Part shown: positions 20,653 to 31,555 of the stretch, in pieces
How the letters are laid out: each line of letters begins with the position of its first letter
How positions within the stretch are numbered: the stretch's first letter is position 1
Source: Xiphophorus maculatus
Taxonomy: Eukaryota; Chordata; Actinopteri; Cyprinodontiformes; Poeciliidae
Length of the DNA: 64,000 nucleotides
Assembly (NCBI RefSeq): GCF_002775205.1
Contig: NC_036444.1
Span: 1,209,501-1,273,500, forward strand
Reading direction: 5' to 3'
The notes under the pieces: model-generated
The model's input: the letters and a program-made list of their open reading frames with translations, nothing else
Told to the model about the DNA's origin: nothing
Database searches by the model: none
Program-made: the position numbers and the translations under genes

Positions 20653-23017
20653 ATTACAGTTATTAGTTTGTTTATTGTAGCCATGTTCCAGAGCTTCAAA
20701 ATGCAAAAACACAAAACAGAGAGAACAAAATACTAAGACCTGTTCATCAGCTGATCAGAGGTTTAGTTTTAAAAATCTCCACATAAATCAGTTGTAATAT
20801 CTTCTGCTGAAGCGATTAATCAGATTTATTGCAATGAATTTATTATTGAAATAAACGTTAATTGATAATTAACTGGAATAAATAGACTCTAAATAAAAGC
20901 TGCTTCCTGAGAGAATAACACAGTCAGAGCAGAACTGTACAAAAATGAACATTTTGCATTAAAGATTAAAAATACTTGCTTTGTCTATAAATCTGTTTTA
21001 CCCAGAAGTTTTAGCTTCACCTGGTTCAGATTCGATACAAATATTAGAAGGATGTTTTAGTGATGCATCCTTTGCTAGACATGATCAAACGTTTACTGAA
21101 GGAATGCTGTTATTGACTTTTAGGTAATAAAATATAGATTTTCTTATTTAAAAAAATAATTTAATTCCTTGCTTATTTTCAGCTCTTAAAGTATTTCTAA
21201 TATTGTTTAAAATAAGCTTAAGAGGTGAAATGAGAAATCTGCTGATTGCGACTCGATTAATCAAGTGAAACAATTCCAAGAATAAAAAACCTGTGAGCAG
21301 CTGATGAACATCCAGTTTAGATTCTGCTTTTTGCAGCTCTTGTTTCAGCTCTGAGATTAAAACCTGTTTATTCCAACCATCACCTCCTCCTGCTGTTAAA
21401 ACAGGATGTTTGTCGTCAGATGGACTTTAATACGACCTCAGATGCTGACCCGGTCCAGTTTGATCTCCTCCAACCTGAACCGAGACAGATCTGAGGTTTT
21501 TTACTCCGCCTGCCTCCTCATCAAGCCGTCTCCTGGCGTCCTGCTATCCAACCAAAGAAATGCTGAAGGTGTTCAGGAAAACAAAGGAGAGGCCCGATGT
21601 AGACCAAAGCTGTTCATAAAAAACTTTTTTTGTGTTTTCTCATTTCCCCCCCCCAAAAATCCAAACAAACTGGTCATCAGAGAAAAGCAGGACCATGTGG
21701 CGCTCGTCCTCGTTCTGCTCAGTTTGTAAATCTGCGAAGCGTTAAACTGACAGCGAGCGAATAAATCCAGCTGCACGGCTGATATTTCTGCTTTACACCC
21801 CAAAATGATCTGAGTCAAAATGATTAGCAGAATAAATCCCAGACGAGTTGGAACAGAGCAGCTGGGGGTTTATATCAGTTATTAAAGATTTTTGGGTGTA
21901 GTAAATAATAAAATATGAATTAGAAACAAGCATGAATAAAAGTTGGCATATATCCATAGTTTTGTTTTAAAAGAAAGTAGGTTGAATTAGTTGCTAGATC
22001 AAAACAAGCTGAAGTAATATTTTAACAAACATCTGATCAGTTGTTTACGTTCTAACAAGGATATTAAAGCTGATATTATTTAGTAAGGTAATAAAACTTC
22101 TGACAGTGTTGCTCCGAAATGATGACAGAGCGGAGGGGATTTCCAGTAATAAATCTGAACATTTATTTGCTTTTATTTGCAAACTGAAGCAGCTTTATGC
22201 TCTTTTCACATGGTGCTCTGGTTTTTACAGAAGAATAAGCTGAAAACAAATTGAATGTTTCTCTCTGACTGGTGCTGCGTTTTACTTTAATAAACCTTAT
22301 GACTCAAACTTGTTCCTTTTGTCCTCCTCAAGTTAAAATTAAATCTGTTTTTTCACCTGTTGATTACGTCATTTCTCCTAACAGGGGATCTAAATGTAAA
22401 TCATATCATCAATCAGTTGTGATGGGCAGGAAGTTCACAGCAGGAATGTCATTTAAAATGAGTAAAACCTGCAAATACCAGCATCTCTGTAAACCTTTTC
22501 AGATTGTTGGGAGCGATGATAAGAGTGCTAGGAAGAAGGATTTGTGGAAAAACTACAAGTTTTTTTTTTTGTATATTATAGTTACAGGAAAAAGAAAATC
22601 TGAGCAAAATGAAAGAAATGAAAACAACTTCCTGGAGTTGCTGTGAACAGAGATGGTTATAGAGCTATAGAGGTATCACTCCGTTACTTTCTCGCATGAC
22701 ATCAGATGTTTTCTCACCACATTAGCGTTTGTATTTATAATAATTTGAAAACTGAATGAATAATAGGAGGATTGTGAAAGCCAGGACCTCCTGCTCTCCT
22801 GCTGCGGCAGCATGCGGGAAGCATAGACCCCGGTGGGGGGTGGGACTCTGTCACACCTGCGTGCACCTGAGCACCTGGCTGAAAGCTGCAAGCTGCGTCA
22901 GAGTAAAGGTGAATCAGTATGAGAACGGGTTGCTCACTGCGCCGCTGGGTTTGGGTCCAGCTGCCCGCCGTGTGCCGGTTCTGGTGTCCGGGTTCACCGT
23001 AGCTGCGGGTTATCACC

Positions 23018-23049
23018 ATGAACACACCGCGCAAGACAACAGAGAAAAG
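23018..23049 (+). other. Exon-like ATG segment, unrecognised
   Basis: ATG in a fair context (ATCACCATGA) opens MNTPRKTTEK and stops at a GTCAGG donor in phase 2. The preceding 250 bp is more GC- and CpG-rich than the surroundings. It joins in frame to 25492-25561. No family is recognised and it could be chance. Confidence 0.25.
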
Positions 23050-23945
23050 GTCAGGCAGTTTTTACCTCTTATTTAAGGTTTGTCTTTAATTGGAGGGTGG
23101 GGGAAAACAAACTGTAAAACTTTATGCTGATATGAAAATAATTGAAGACGGAAATAATTGTGTTCATGTTAGAGGCTGCAAACTCGAAACTTATAGCAAT
23201 ATTTTGTGGTTCTTGAGATTACTCAAAAAATGTGATTTATATCACTAAACTGCTGCATTTAAAGTTTTGGAATTTACTAAAATGTATTTATACTCTTCTG
23301 GAATAAACAATGCAGAAAATGTAAAAAATTCTGATCAGACTGTCAGTTTTGTTTTCTTACTTACCAAATAACTCAAATATAACATGATGATAAATCAAAA
23401 TTCTTATGATATGATTTTCTTTTTCACAATAAATGATACGCTAAATGCTCAATCCTGGTTTATATTAATAACTGAGTCCAGAAGGTGTCACTGTAAAAAA
23501 CACAACTAAGATCAGTTATGACTCAAAAACTCTAGATGTTATTTCTTTGTTGCTGTTTATTTATTCCAGATGTTATATGTTATATATTATACAGTACTAA
23601 CCACGGAGAGCAGTTTTCCTCTGTAGTTTCTAAAATATAAATATTGTTTCTTAATTCATGTCAGTAAAAGCAGGGACAGTTTTAAAGCAACAGGTTTTGA
23701 ATCAGTTATTTTATGTTTGCTTCACTGAAACATATTCACCGTATTTTTTGCAAACTCACCATATGCTAGTTTTTCTTTACAGATTTTCATCAAAGATAAG
23801 TTATAAAAAACAATTTAATTAATTTATTAAAAATTGACCTTGTGTGGAAAAAGTAATCACCCAGTGGTGTTTACTTTTTCTTTTCAGTCCACAGAAAATT
23901 CTCCCAGAAGTCTTTAGTATTATCAGCATGTTGCTTTTTAGACTG

Positions 23946-24112
23946 GCCTTTTAGACTTAGACTTAGACTTAGACTGACTTTATTGTCATTTTGCATGCAC
24001 AGGGTGTATACAGAACGAAATTTCGTTGCATACGGCTCAGGACAATGTTTTGAGCTTTCAATGTTGTGAGGTTACTCCAGAATAAAATAAAATACAGTAT
24101 AAAATATGAATA
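23946..24112 (+). repeat. GACTTAGACT repeat fragment, copy 2
   Basis: GACTTTATTGTCATTTTGCA, then ACGAAATTTCGTTGCATACG and CAGTATAAAATATGAATATA. It is the better-preserved copy of the family seen at 10105-10200 and runs straight into the (AT)n tract. Confidence 0.65.
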
Positions 24113-24116
24113 TATA

Positions 24117-24211
<95 letters not shown>

Positions 24212-24217
24212 TATATA

Positions 24218-24291
<74 letters not shown>
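24112..24291 (+). repeat. Long (AT)n microsatellite
   Basis: About 180 bp of nearly pure AT dinucleotides with two small interruptions. The YIYIYI open frames across it are artefacts. Confidence 0.95.
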
Positions 24292-24294
<3 letters not shown>

Positions 24295-24764
24295 GTCAGC
24301 AGTGGTTCTTGTTTTGGAACTCTCCCATTGAAGCCATTTGTGCCCAGTCTCTCTATTTTATGGTTAAATCATGACCTCTGACCCGGAACTTGACCGAGCT
24401 TTAGATGTTGTTCTGGGTTCTGGACCTCCTGGATGAGTCGCTGAGCTGATGATTGGTGCACCAAAACATCGATTCGCATAAGGATCCTGATTATCATTTG
24501 CTGCAATTTAGAATCAACATAAAATGACCCAAAATTGATGTAAAAAAGTAAAGAAATCCACTTCTTGAATTATATTGGCATTTGGCAAGAAATGTTTAGG
24601 TTGCATTAGAGCCACCTGCTGGTATAGAGTGCGACTCAAAATGTCTTCATTCATACAAGTACTATCATATTATGTCAATCAACTTTGATATCCAAAAAAC
24701 CCCTAAAACGTGAACACTTTTGCTATCTGAATATTAGAGAAATCCGCTGACTGTCGGCCTCCAG

Positions 24765-24815
24765 GACGTCTTGACGTCGCCACGCAGCCGGTACAGGAAC
24801 GTGCGCATGCGCGGA
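24765..24815. promoter_or_regulatory. Orphan CRE/NRF1 island
   Basis: TTGACGTCGC (CRE-like) is followed about 25 bp later by TGCGCATGCGCG, a perfect NRF1 site. Such pairs are typical of CpG promoters, yet no known gene starts here. Confidence 0.35.
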
Positions 24816-25491
24816 ATGCACCACAATAAAGCGGAAACTTAAAAAAGTGACAGATTCCACATTGAGGCCAAACATTTTTTATCATCACTTTTATTTTTTT
24901 AACCAATTTCCCAGGAAGACCGAGTTCAGCATGAGCTTCACCGTCTTCAAGGTTCGCAAAATGAAGACTGAGCACACCGCTAATAAGCTAATAGCTTAGC
25001 TGCGCTACAGCGGAGCTAAGCTAACGCCGTTCGTCGGTACGAGCTCTGGGGGGCGGGTTGTGATTGGTCAGAAGTTGGTGGCAGAAATTAGCTCAGATAG
25101 CAATGTTGACATTAGCGGACAAGTTGTTTGTTGTTAGTAATCTCATTTAAGCATGAATTAATTAAAAATGTATTTATTCATTCATGCATCCATCCATTAT
25201 CTTGCTGTCAGACTGGTTCAATTGAAGTGATTCATTAATTCTGCAGGGTAGGTAGGTAGTAATTAGGATTATCTGTAACTAGCGAAACAATGCAGTTAAC
25301 TACTTCTAGTTAATGATTTAACAGGAGGGTTGATCACGTTTTCACAGAGGGGACTTCTGCCTCTTAATAAATAAAATCAACATTTGAAGAGTAGATTTTC
25401 TTTTTTACTCACATTATCTTTGATATTAAATTGACTAATTATCTGAAACAGTTGCTTAATTAAGTGAAACTATGGTTTACTTTTTCCTCAG

Positions 25492-25561
25492 GAATGCCTC
25501 CAAACACAAACTGGAAAAGCATTTAAAGGAGAGAAAACTGACATTTCCACTGCTTATCAAG
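25492..25561 (+). other. Exon-like segment, unrecognised
   Basis: A 70 bp open stretch between a good acceptor (TTTTTCCTCAG) and donor (GTACTG). In the frame set by 23018-23049 it reads NASKHKLEKHLKERKLTFPL then LIK, a basic helical-looking peptide. No homology is recognised. Confidence 0.25.
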
Positions 25562-27894
25562 GTACTGAGATGACGTTTTTATATATTTCTTTGTTTACTT
25601 CTTCTTTTTATTGTTGCCTGTCAAACAGTTTATTCATTATTATAAATTATAGAGGTTGGCATGTTTTTGTGATATTCGTCCCCAAACCAACCAACTCTAT
25701 TTCCATCAGCAGCTTGTAAAATAAAAACATTATTTTTATGATTGTGATTTATTAGGGACATGTGCTATTCCTGCACCAGTAGAGAGTGGAGTCAGGTTCC
25801 TGTTTTCTGAGCCCAGGGGTCCTGAGGCCATGCTGTGAGGGGTCCTCTCCTCTGACACCCAGGCTAACCCGTTGATGAGTCTTCCTGGAAAGTACCGCAG
25901 CTTTCAGCTTGTCACTAAATGGAGAAACGCTTTGCAGCAGCACTCATGTGTTTCTAGTAGACATAGACATTAGAATATTGCACAAAAGTTAAATATTTCT
26001 AGACAGTCGTCTCAGAAAGTGAGCCTCAGGGTGATTTACTCCACGTTTCTGTTTCATAGAAAATGAAAATCCAAAATTCAGCGTTTTAAAAAATTAGAAA
26101 ACTGTGAAAAAGTTCATTAATGGAAACTCATTTATTAAGTGAAAACACCTGCAGAGGTTTCCTGAGCCTTTAAACTGATTCTGAGTCAGTCAGGGGAAGA
26201 CTGCTGACTGGACAGGTGTCCAGAAGACAGACATGGACGTCCTTCACAAGGAGGAGACACAAAGAAGCTGGTTGCTTCACATTTCTACAGGATAAAGGAT
26301 TAATTCAGGCATAATTAGTGCTACCTAGGTCATATTTTGTTTGTGTGCTGTGTTAACAACTACATAGGGAAAAAATGTTGCAAAGCAATAAAACCAAGCG
26401 CTGGCCTTGGTGCTGCTCTGCTAAACTTATAATCTATCTGCCATTTCTATCCTTTGGTCGCTGGCTGGAGGAAAACCTCTTCAAACACACGTTCTCTTTC
26501 ATTAACCTGAGAACTGCAGCCTTCCTGAGGCATGAACTGAAGATGGTAAAGTGCTCAGAAGTCCTTCCTCACTTTCTAAGTTGGGACATCAATGCATCTG
26601 CGTCATCACAGCATGAAATGCAAGCAGCTGCCTTGAACTGAAGCATCACACTCCTGAAACAACAGAGGGGATTTTTCTTTGTGTTTGTTGTTATGTAATA
26701 TGACTCACTGTTGAAACCCACGTTCAGCATTTTAACACCACAATAGGCATAATTCCCTGTTTCAGGACCTGTAGGTATTTTCATGATTTCAACTAATCTT
26801 TAAATGAATTTCTTGTTTCCCTCATTAATGTGCATTATAATTTGTCTTAATGCTTCTAATGATGTAGAGCTTATAATGTTTCAGTATCTAATCTGTTTTA
26901 TGCCCAAAGGGAACGAAGTGAAGCACATTTCGTTAAGCATTAAACATTATACAGTCTCTTATGTTGCCAACGCAAGGGGTGAAAAATTGTAGTTGTATTA
27001 ACCAGTGAATAAATCCAGATATCGTTCAAGCTTCAAGCATATAGCATGCCAATGAGAGCCGGTCTTCATCATAACATTATGTTCAGTAATGAGTGTATAT
27101 GTAATAAGCTAAGTTCACACAGCAGATCTTGATGCTTACATCTGACTTTTTATTTTTGTTGCTGAAATCCAAGTTTTTCTGCTTGATTGTTTATGCTGCT
27201 AATTAAATGAGGCAGCAGTCGGACTTCTGTGTGAACGATTTCTGACCCCAAAGCGACTCACAGAAGAACGTAAGCGTCCCCCAGCAGCGCTCTACTTGTT
27301 GCAGTAGTAATGGCCGCCACTATCTATAAACAGATGTTAACAATTAATCAATTATTGAAGTAACCGTATACTAATTTAGTAATCAATTAACTGTTAACTG
27401 GAGTATCCAAACACAAAATGGCCATTGCTGATCAACACACTGAGCAATAATTAAACCAAAACTGTACAAAAAATTTATATATTTTGCATTTAAGATTAAA
27501 AAACTCTGTAAATTTGTTGTATGTTGAACTCTCCAAGTGACAGTTTTAGCTTCATCTGGTTTAAATTCTGTAAAAGATCATTTCAAAAATCTCCTAGTTA
27601 GCACCGTTTTCTATTCAGATATTAATCAGTAAATCAATAAAATAATTTACTGATAGATCATTTCAGATCATTTCTACAGTGTATTGATGTTAAGTGAAGC
27701 TGAAAGGCCTGAGATTTTCACATGTTGATGTAAAGGATTTATTAGCATCCTTGTGTTCTCTACAGAAATGCTGTTATTGCATTTTAGGCAATGCAATGTT
27801 TATTTACAATTTTAAAAAATTTATTGAATTATTTGTTTATTTGCATTTTTATCCTATTTATCGATTAAGAATAATTGATTACTAACATAATGAC

Positions 27895-28005
27895 CTGTAG
27901 TCATGTTTTGGGCTGTGGGAGGAAGGAAGAGTTCCCAGGGAGAGTCAGGGTGGGATTCAAACCACCGACTCCGTAGCTCCAAGCTAGCAGCGCTACCATC
28001 TGTTT
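27895..28005 (+). repeat. Teleost repeat fragment
   Basis: TTTTGGGCTGTGGGAGGAAG, then GGTGGGATTCAAACCACCGA and GCAGCGCTACCATCTG, resemble the end of a common fish repeat. A related scrap is at 38838-38890. Confidence 0.5.
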
Positions 28006-28009
28006 ATTT

Positions 28010-28290
28010 TTGCAGGCAGCGCCGCGGCCAGCCTCTTGCCCCCCTGACGGTGGCGTGTCGCCCTGTTATTTTGATGAACCCTGGCCTGATAGAGTTACTC
28101 ATCACAGCTTTGTCCCACGCTGACACCGGACCCTCCGAACTGAAGCGGGTAATTTAGAGGGAGCGCTCGCCTCTGCTGACACACAATCACATATCGGTGT
28201 CAGCAGAGGTTACCGTGGCGACCTCACCGCCCATCAGGGGCTTTTTGTTAACCAGCGACGGGCCGCTGCAGCCGTTAAATCACCTTTCTA
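28010..28290. promoter_or_regulatory. Candidate conserved non-coding element with hairpin and X-box
   Basis: A GC-rich island in an AT-rich gap. CCTCTGCTGACAC (28170-28182) and GTGTCAGCAGAGG (28197-28209) form a perfect 13 bp hairpin with a 14 nt loop. GTTACCGTGGCGAC (28209-28222), an X-box-like motif, overlaps its last base. No open frame of note. Confidence 0.35.
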
Positions 28291-29399
28291 CTCATTCCTG
28301 CGTCAGTGTGTGTGTGTGTCACAATTTCAAATTTTGCTATGCGATAACTTGTCCCAGAAGTTATTGCGATAATTGATAATATTGGTGTTTGAGACCATTT
28401 CTAAGCAATTTAACAGTAATGGCATAAGATTGCAGGAAGACATTCTCAAAGATCAGTAATATTTAGATTTTAATAAACATTTAACTTTGGAACTGGAAGA
28501 CATTTTAAATATCTAAAATAAATAAACAACAGAAACGAGAAATAAAATGAATGATGAAGTCTCCGTAAACAAACTTGTCCTTCATCAAAAGGGTTAGTTG
28601 ATACAAAATACCCCAGGAGACATGAGGGGATTTTTTTTTTTGTTTTAAATACCTGGCAATAAGTTTGCATTCCCTCACAATCCTGTCAGTATCTTGTCTT
28701 TCTGCTACAATATAATGTTTTTATAAAGTTTTTCCATGTATGTTATTATCTTGTTAGTGAGAAATAGGAAGATTTCTATTATTTTTTAGGATACAGATGC
28801 CATAAACTTATGTGCAAAACTGGTCAGTCGTGTTCTTCCCATCTCGTTTCATTCCCTCTAAAACAGAAACAGAAGGAAAGAAAGAAAAATGACATCCAAA
28901 CTATTTGGAGTATTTTTTTAGTTACTTTCATGGAGTAATGAAATCATCTGACTGCAGGCTGACTGGTTAATAAAGGGACGTTTTCATGAGCAGTCTCATC
29001 TCCACCTTACACAAACAAACGCAGTTAGCAGATCTGTTTTCAGTTTCTGCACCAAGGAGTTGGGAATGTAGAAACGTCTCACTCAGGCCCTTTAAAGGTG
29101 CAAATATGTGCAATTTTAAATTGACATTTGTTTTCTCTATGACAGTAGACAAAATAGACCAGGCTGTATTTGCTAATTTATTGCAAAAGAAAACAATCCC
29201 CATGTCCCTTAAGGGGCTCCGTAGGTGGAGACCTCAGCACCAAACTGAAGACTTTTATTATCCAGTTTTTGGTAGATAAAGAAAAACAACAAATCATGCA
29301 AATGGAAATTACTGAGCTTCTTTTAATTTATTATGCGATTAATTGATTGATTGCCTATTCTGGCAGGCCTTTGTGTGTGTGTGTGTGTTTTGCCGTGGG

Positions 29400-29660
29400 T
29401 TCAGTTTTAAATAAATTTGTGAGCTGTATTTGTGCCAGCAGAGACGCCTGTGGCTCTATTTTAGCGCCGCCCTCGGCACCGTCGGCGTCGTTTAGTGCGA
29501 CGCCTTCAGGTTGCCATGGCGACTCGAGGACCCTTTCAGCTTGACAAACATTAATTGGGTGTGAGAAGAATGCGGTTTGGACAGCCACCCAGGGAGTTGA
29601 GTTAATGAGTGGCTGGCTTCAGGCCGTCGGTTTTTCACTTACTCCCCCATCGCTCTCTCT
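29400..29660. promoter_or_regulatory. Candidate conserved non-coding element with X-box
   Basis: A CpG-dense island (GCGCCGCCCTCGGCACCGTC region) containing GTTGCCATGGCGAC at 29510-29523, a near-perfect palindromic RFX X-box. Confidence 0.35.
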
Positions 29661-30869
29661 CTCCATACTGGCTCAGGGGCGTTGTTGTGTAATCTGGTCA
29701 GATCTAAAATACAGTTATTATATAAAAGGAGCTGACTCAGCTCGCTGTGTTTCGTTATTTCCTACAGCATAATTTAAGACTTAACGCTTACGTAACTGTT
29801 TTTGCACCTTAAAGCTGCAGTAGGTAACAATTTTACTTATTTGTTAAAACTGTCACAATGTTTTTATGATGTAAAGCATTTGAACTGCCTTATTACTGAA
29901 ATATAAAGATGCCGCCCTGGGTGGTTGCCCATGTCAGCCATACCAGAAATTGGTGCTAAGCTAAGCTAAAGATAAGCTCTGCTGTTGGTGGAAGTGTTAA
30001 AAATTATTAGATATAGTGTTTGACCTTTGACATCGTTTCTAACCTAAATAACAGAAAATTATAAATATATTTGTTGCAGAGCTCCTATGTCTATTTATTC
30101 AGTAATTTAGAAGTAATGATTTTTGGATTGAAAATGTTGCTTATTTTGTCGATTATATAGTTTTTGATTGACTCCCATCTCTAGTATAAATTAGCGAAGG
30201 GGTGAATTAATCCTAAAAAATAAAACAGATTATTAATTATGGCATTCACATGGTTTAGTTTACATTTACAGCCTGAAATCTGTTTTTAGTTTCAATAATT
30301 CACTAAAAGTAATTTCATTTATCATCCTCCCGAACATTAACAGTCTAAATATAGTTAATTTAAAATTGCAGCTGGTGACATTCTTCATGTCTCATACAAA
30401 GCAGTTAATATTTCAGTAAAATGTTGGAATAAGATTTAGAAAGTGCTTCCTCCTCCTTCTAGTTGGGTTGCATAACCATGATGAATAATCAGGATTAACC
30501 TTTAAGCCGTGCATGGGGCTCTCCGGCTGGAATTAATTAGTATTTATCTGCAGCATCGCTCTTCGACCCAGAAGAATTTTAGTTTTCTCTTGTTGTTTAC
30601 ATCTGCATCAGATAAACAGCAAGAACCTAAAGCACGCTGCCTTTTGCTAACGCTTCGCCCAGATACTGTTAGCTTGATGTCCTCTTTGTCTGTGATGGAA
30701 GGTGATTGGTTGACAAAAGGCCTTATGAGTGGAGATGAGGCTTAAGATGCTCATGTTACCTGTGTGATCTGGCCCACCAGGTCATCACCCCAGTAAGACC
30801 AAAGAGACTGGAAACTCTTCATCACTGGGTTGAGGAAGCAAAGAGGAGGTTAGGCAGTCTGCAGGCTTC

Positions 30870-31490
30870 AGCAAGTCAAATTCAAGACCTTTTAGACCAT
30901 TTTAAAGCCACCATCAACGAAATTTAAAACGGAAAAAACATAAATGTTGGGGAATCTTGCTGTATTACAATTAAGCAAAGCAAAAATTGTGAAGGTGAAA
31001 GTTTGTCCCCACTTGCCTAACCCAAACCCAACAACGACAGCAACAAAAGTTGAACAGTTTTTGCGTTGCGTCGTTAGTCCATGTGTTCAAGTTAATGTGT
31101 ACGAGCTCGAAACTTCACAGCAAGCAAAGGGGCAGGGAGAGCGATGGTCGCCTCATCACAAACGTACCATAGAGACATCGGCTCCCGTTTATCAAACCCT
31201 ATAAAAAACTAGCTAGCTAGCAAGGTAGCTACCGGTACTGGCTGCTAATATTAGCCTCACCAGACTCGAGTCACAGAACGTAAAGATGTCTGATCCGTGT
31301 GACTTAGTCTTTTGCCTGACAGAAATGTCCTGCAAGAAAATCGTTTATACAAATTTAATTAGTTCTCTTGGACAAAATTTAAGACATTTGATTTAAGGCC
31401 AATAAAATTTTTTATAAAATTAATTTACAACTTTTTAAGGCCTTAATTTTAGATGCATGAATTTAAGATCTTTTAAGGGCTTCAGTGTTT
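30870..31490 (+). repeat. Probable interspersed repeat
   Basis: Both ends carry related words (AATTCAAGACCTTTTAGA near 30880 and AATTTAAGATCTTTTAAG near 31460). The type resembles fish repeats with TTTAAGGCC ends. Boundaries are uncertain. Confidence 0.3.
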
Positions 31491-31541
31491 TAAAACTGCT
31501 CAGCCACCCTGTGCATGAGGAATCTGGTGACCCCAAACTGG

Positions 31542-31555
31542 CCACCAGGGGGCGC
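31542..31555 (+). promoter_or_regulatory. CTCF-like motif
   Basis: CCACCAGGGGGCGC, an exact core consensus match in the wfdc1-dyrk4 gap, same orientation as the one at 17817. Confidence 0.5.

Noticed and set aside
24066..24374. 102-codon frame of alternating Tyr and Ile
   Set aside because: It is a translation of the (AT)n microsatellite.
26375..26641. 88-codon open frame
   Set aside because: As a single-exon gene it has no family resemblance; only its inner part is mentioned as a possible exon of the small-gene hypothesis.
27940..28005. tRNA-like B-box words (GATTCAAACC)
   Set aside because: No cloverleaf can be built around them; the sequence is the end of a dispersed fish repeat.
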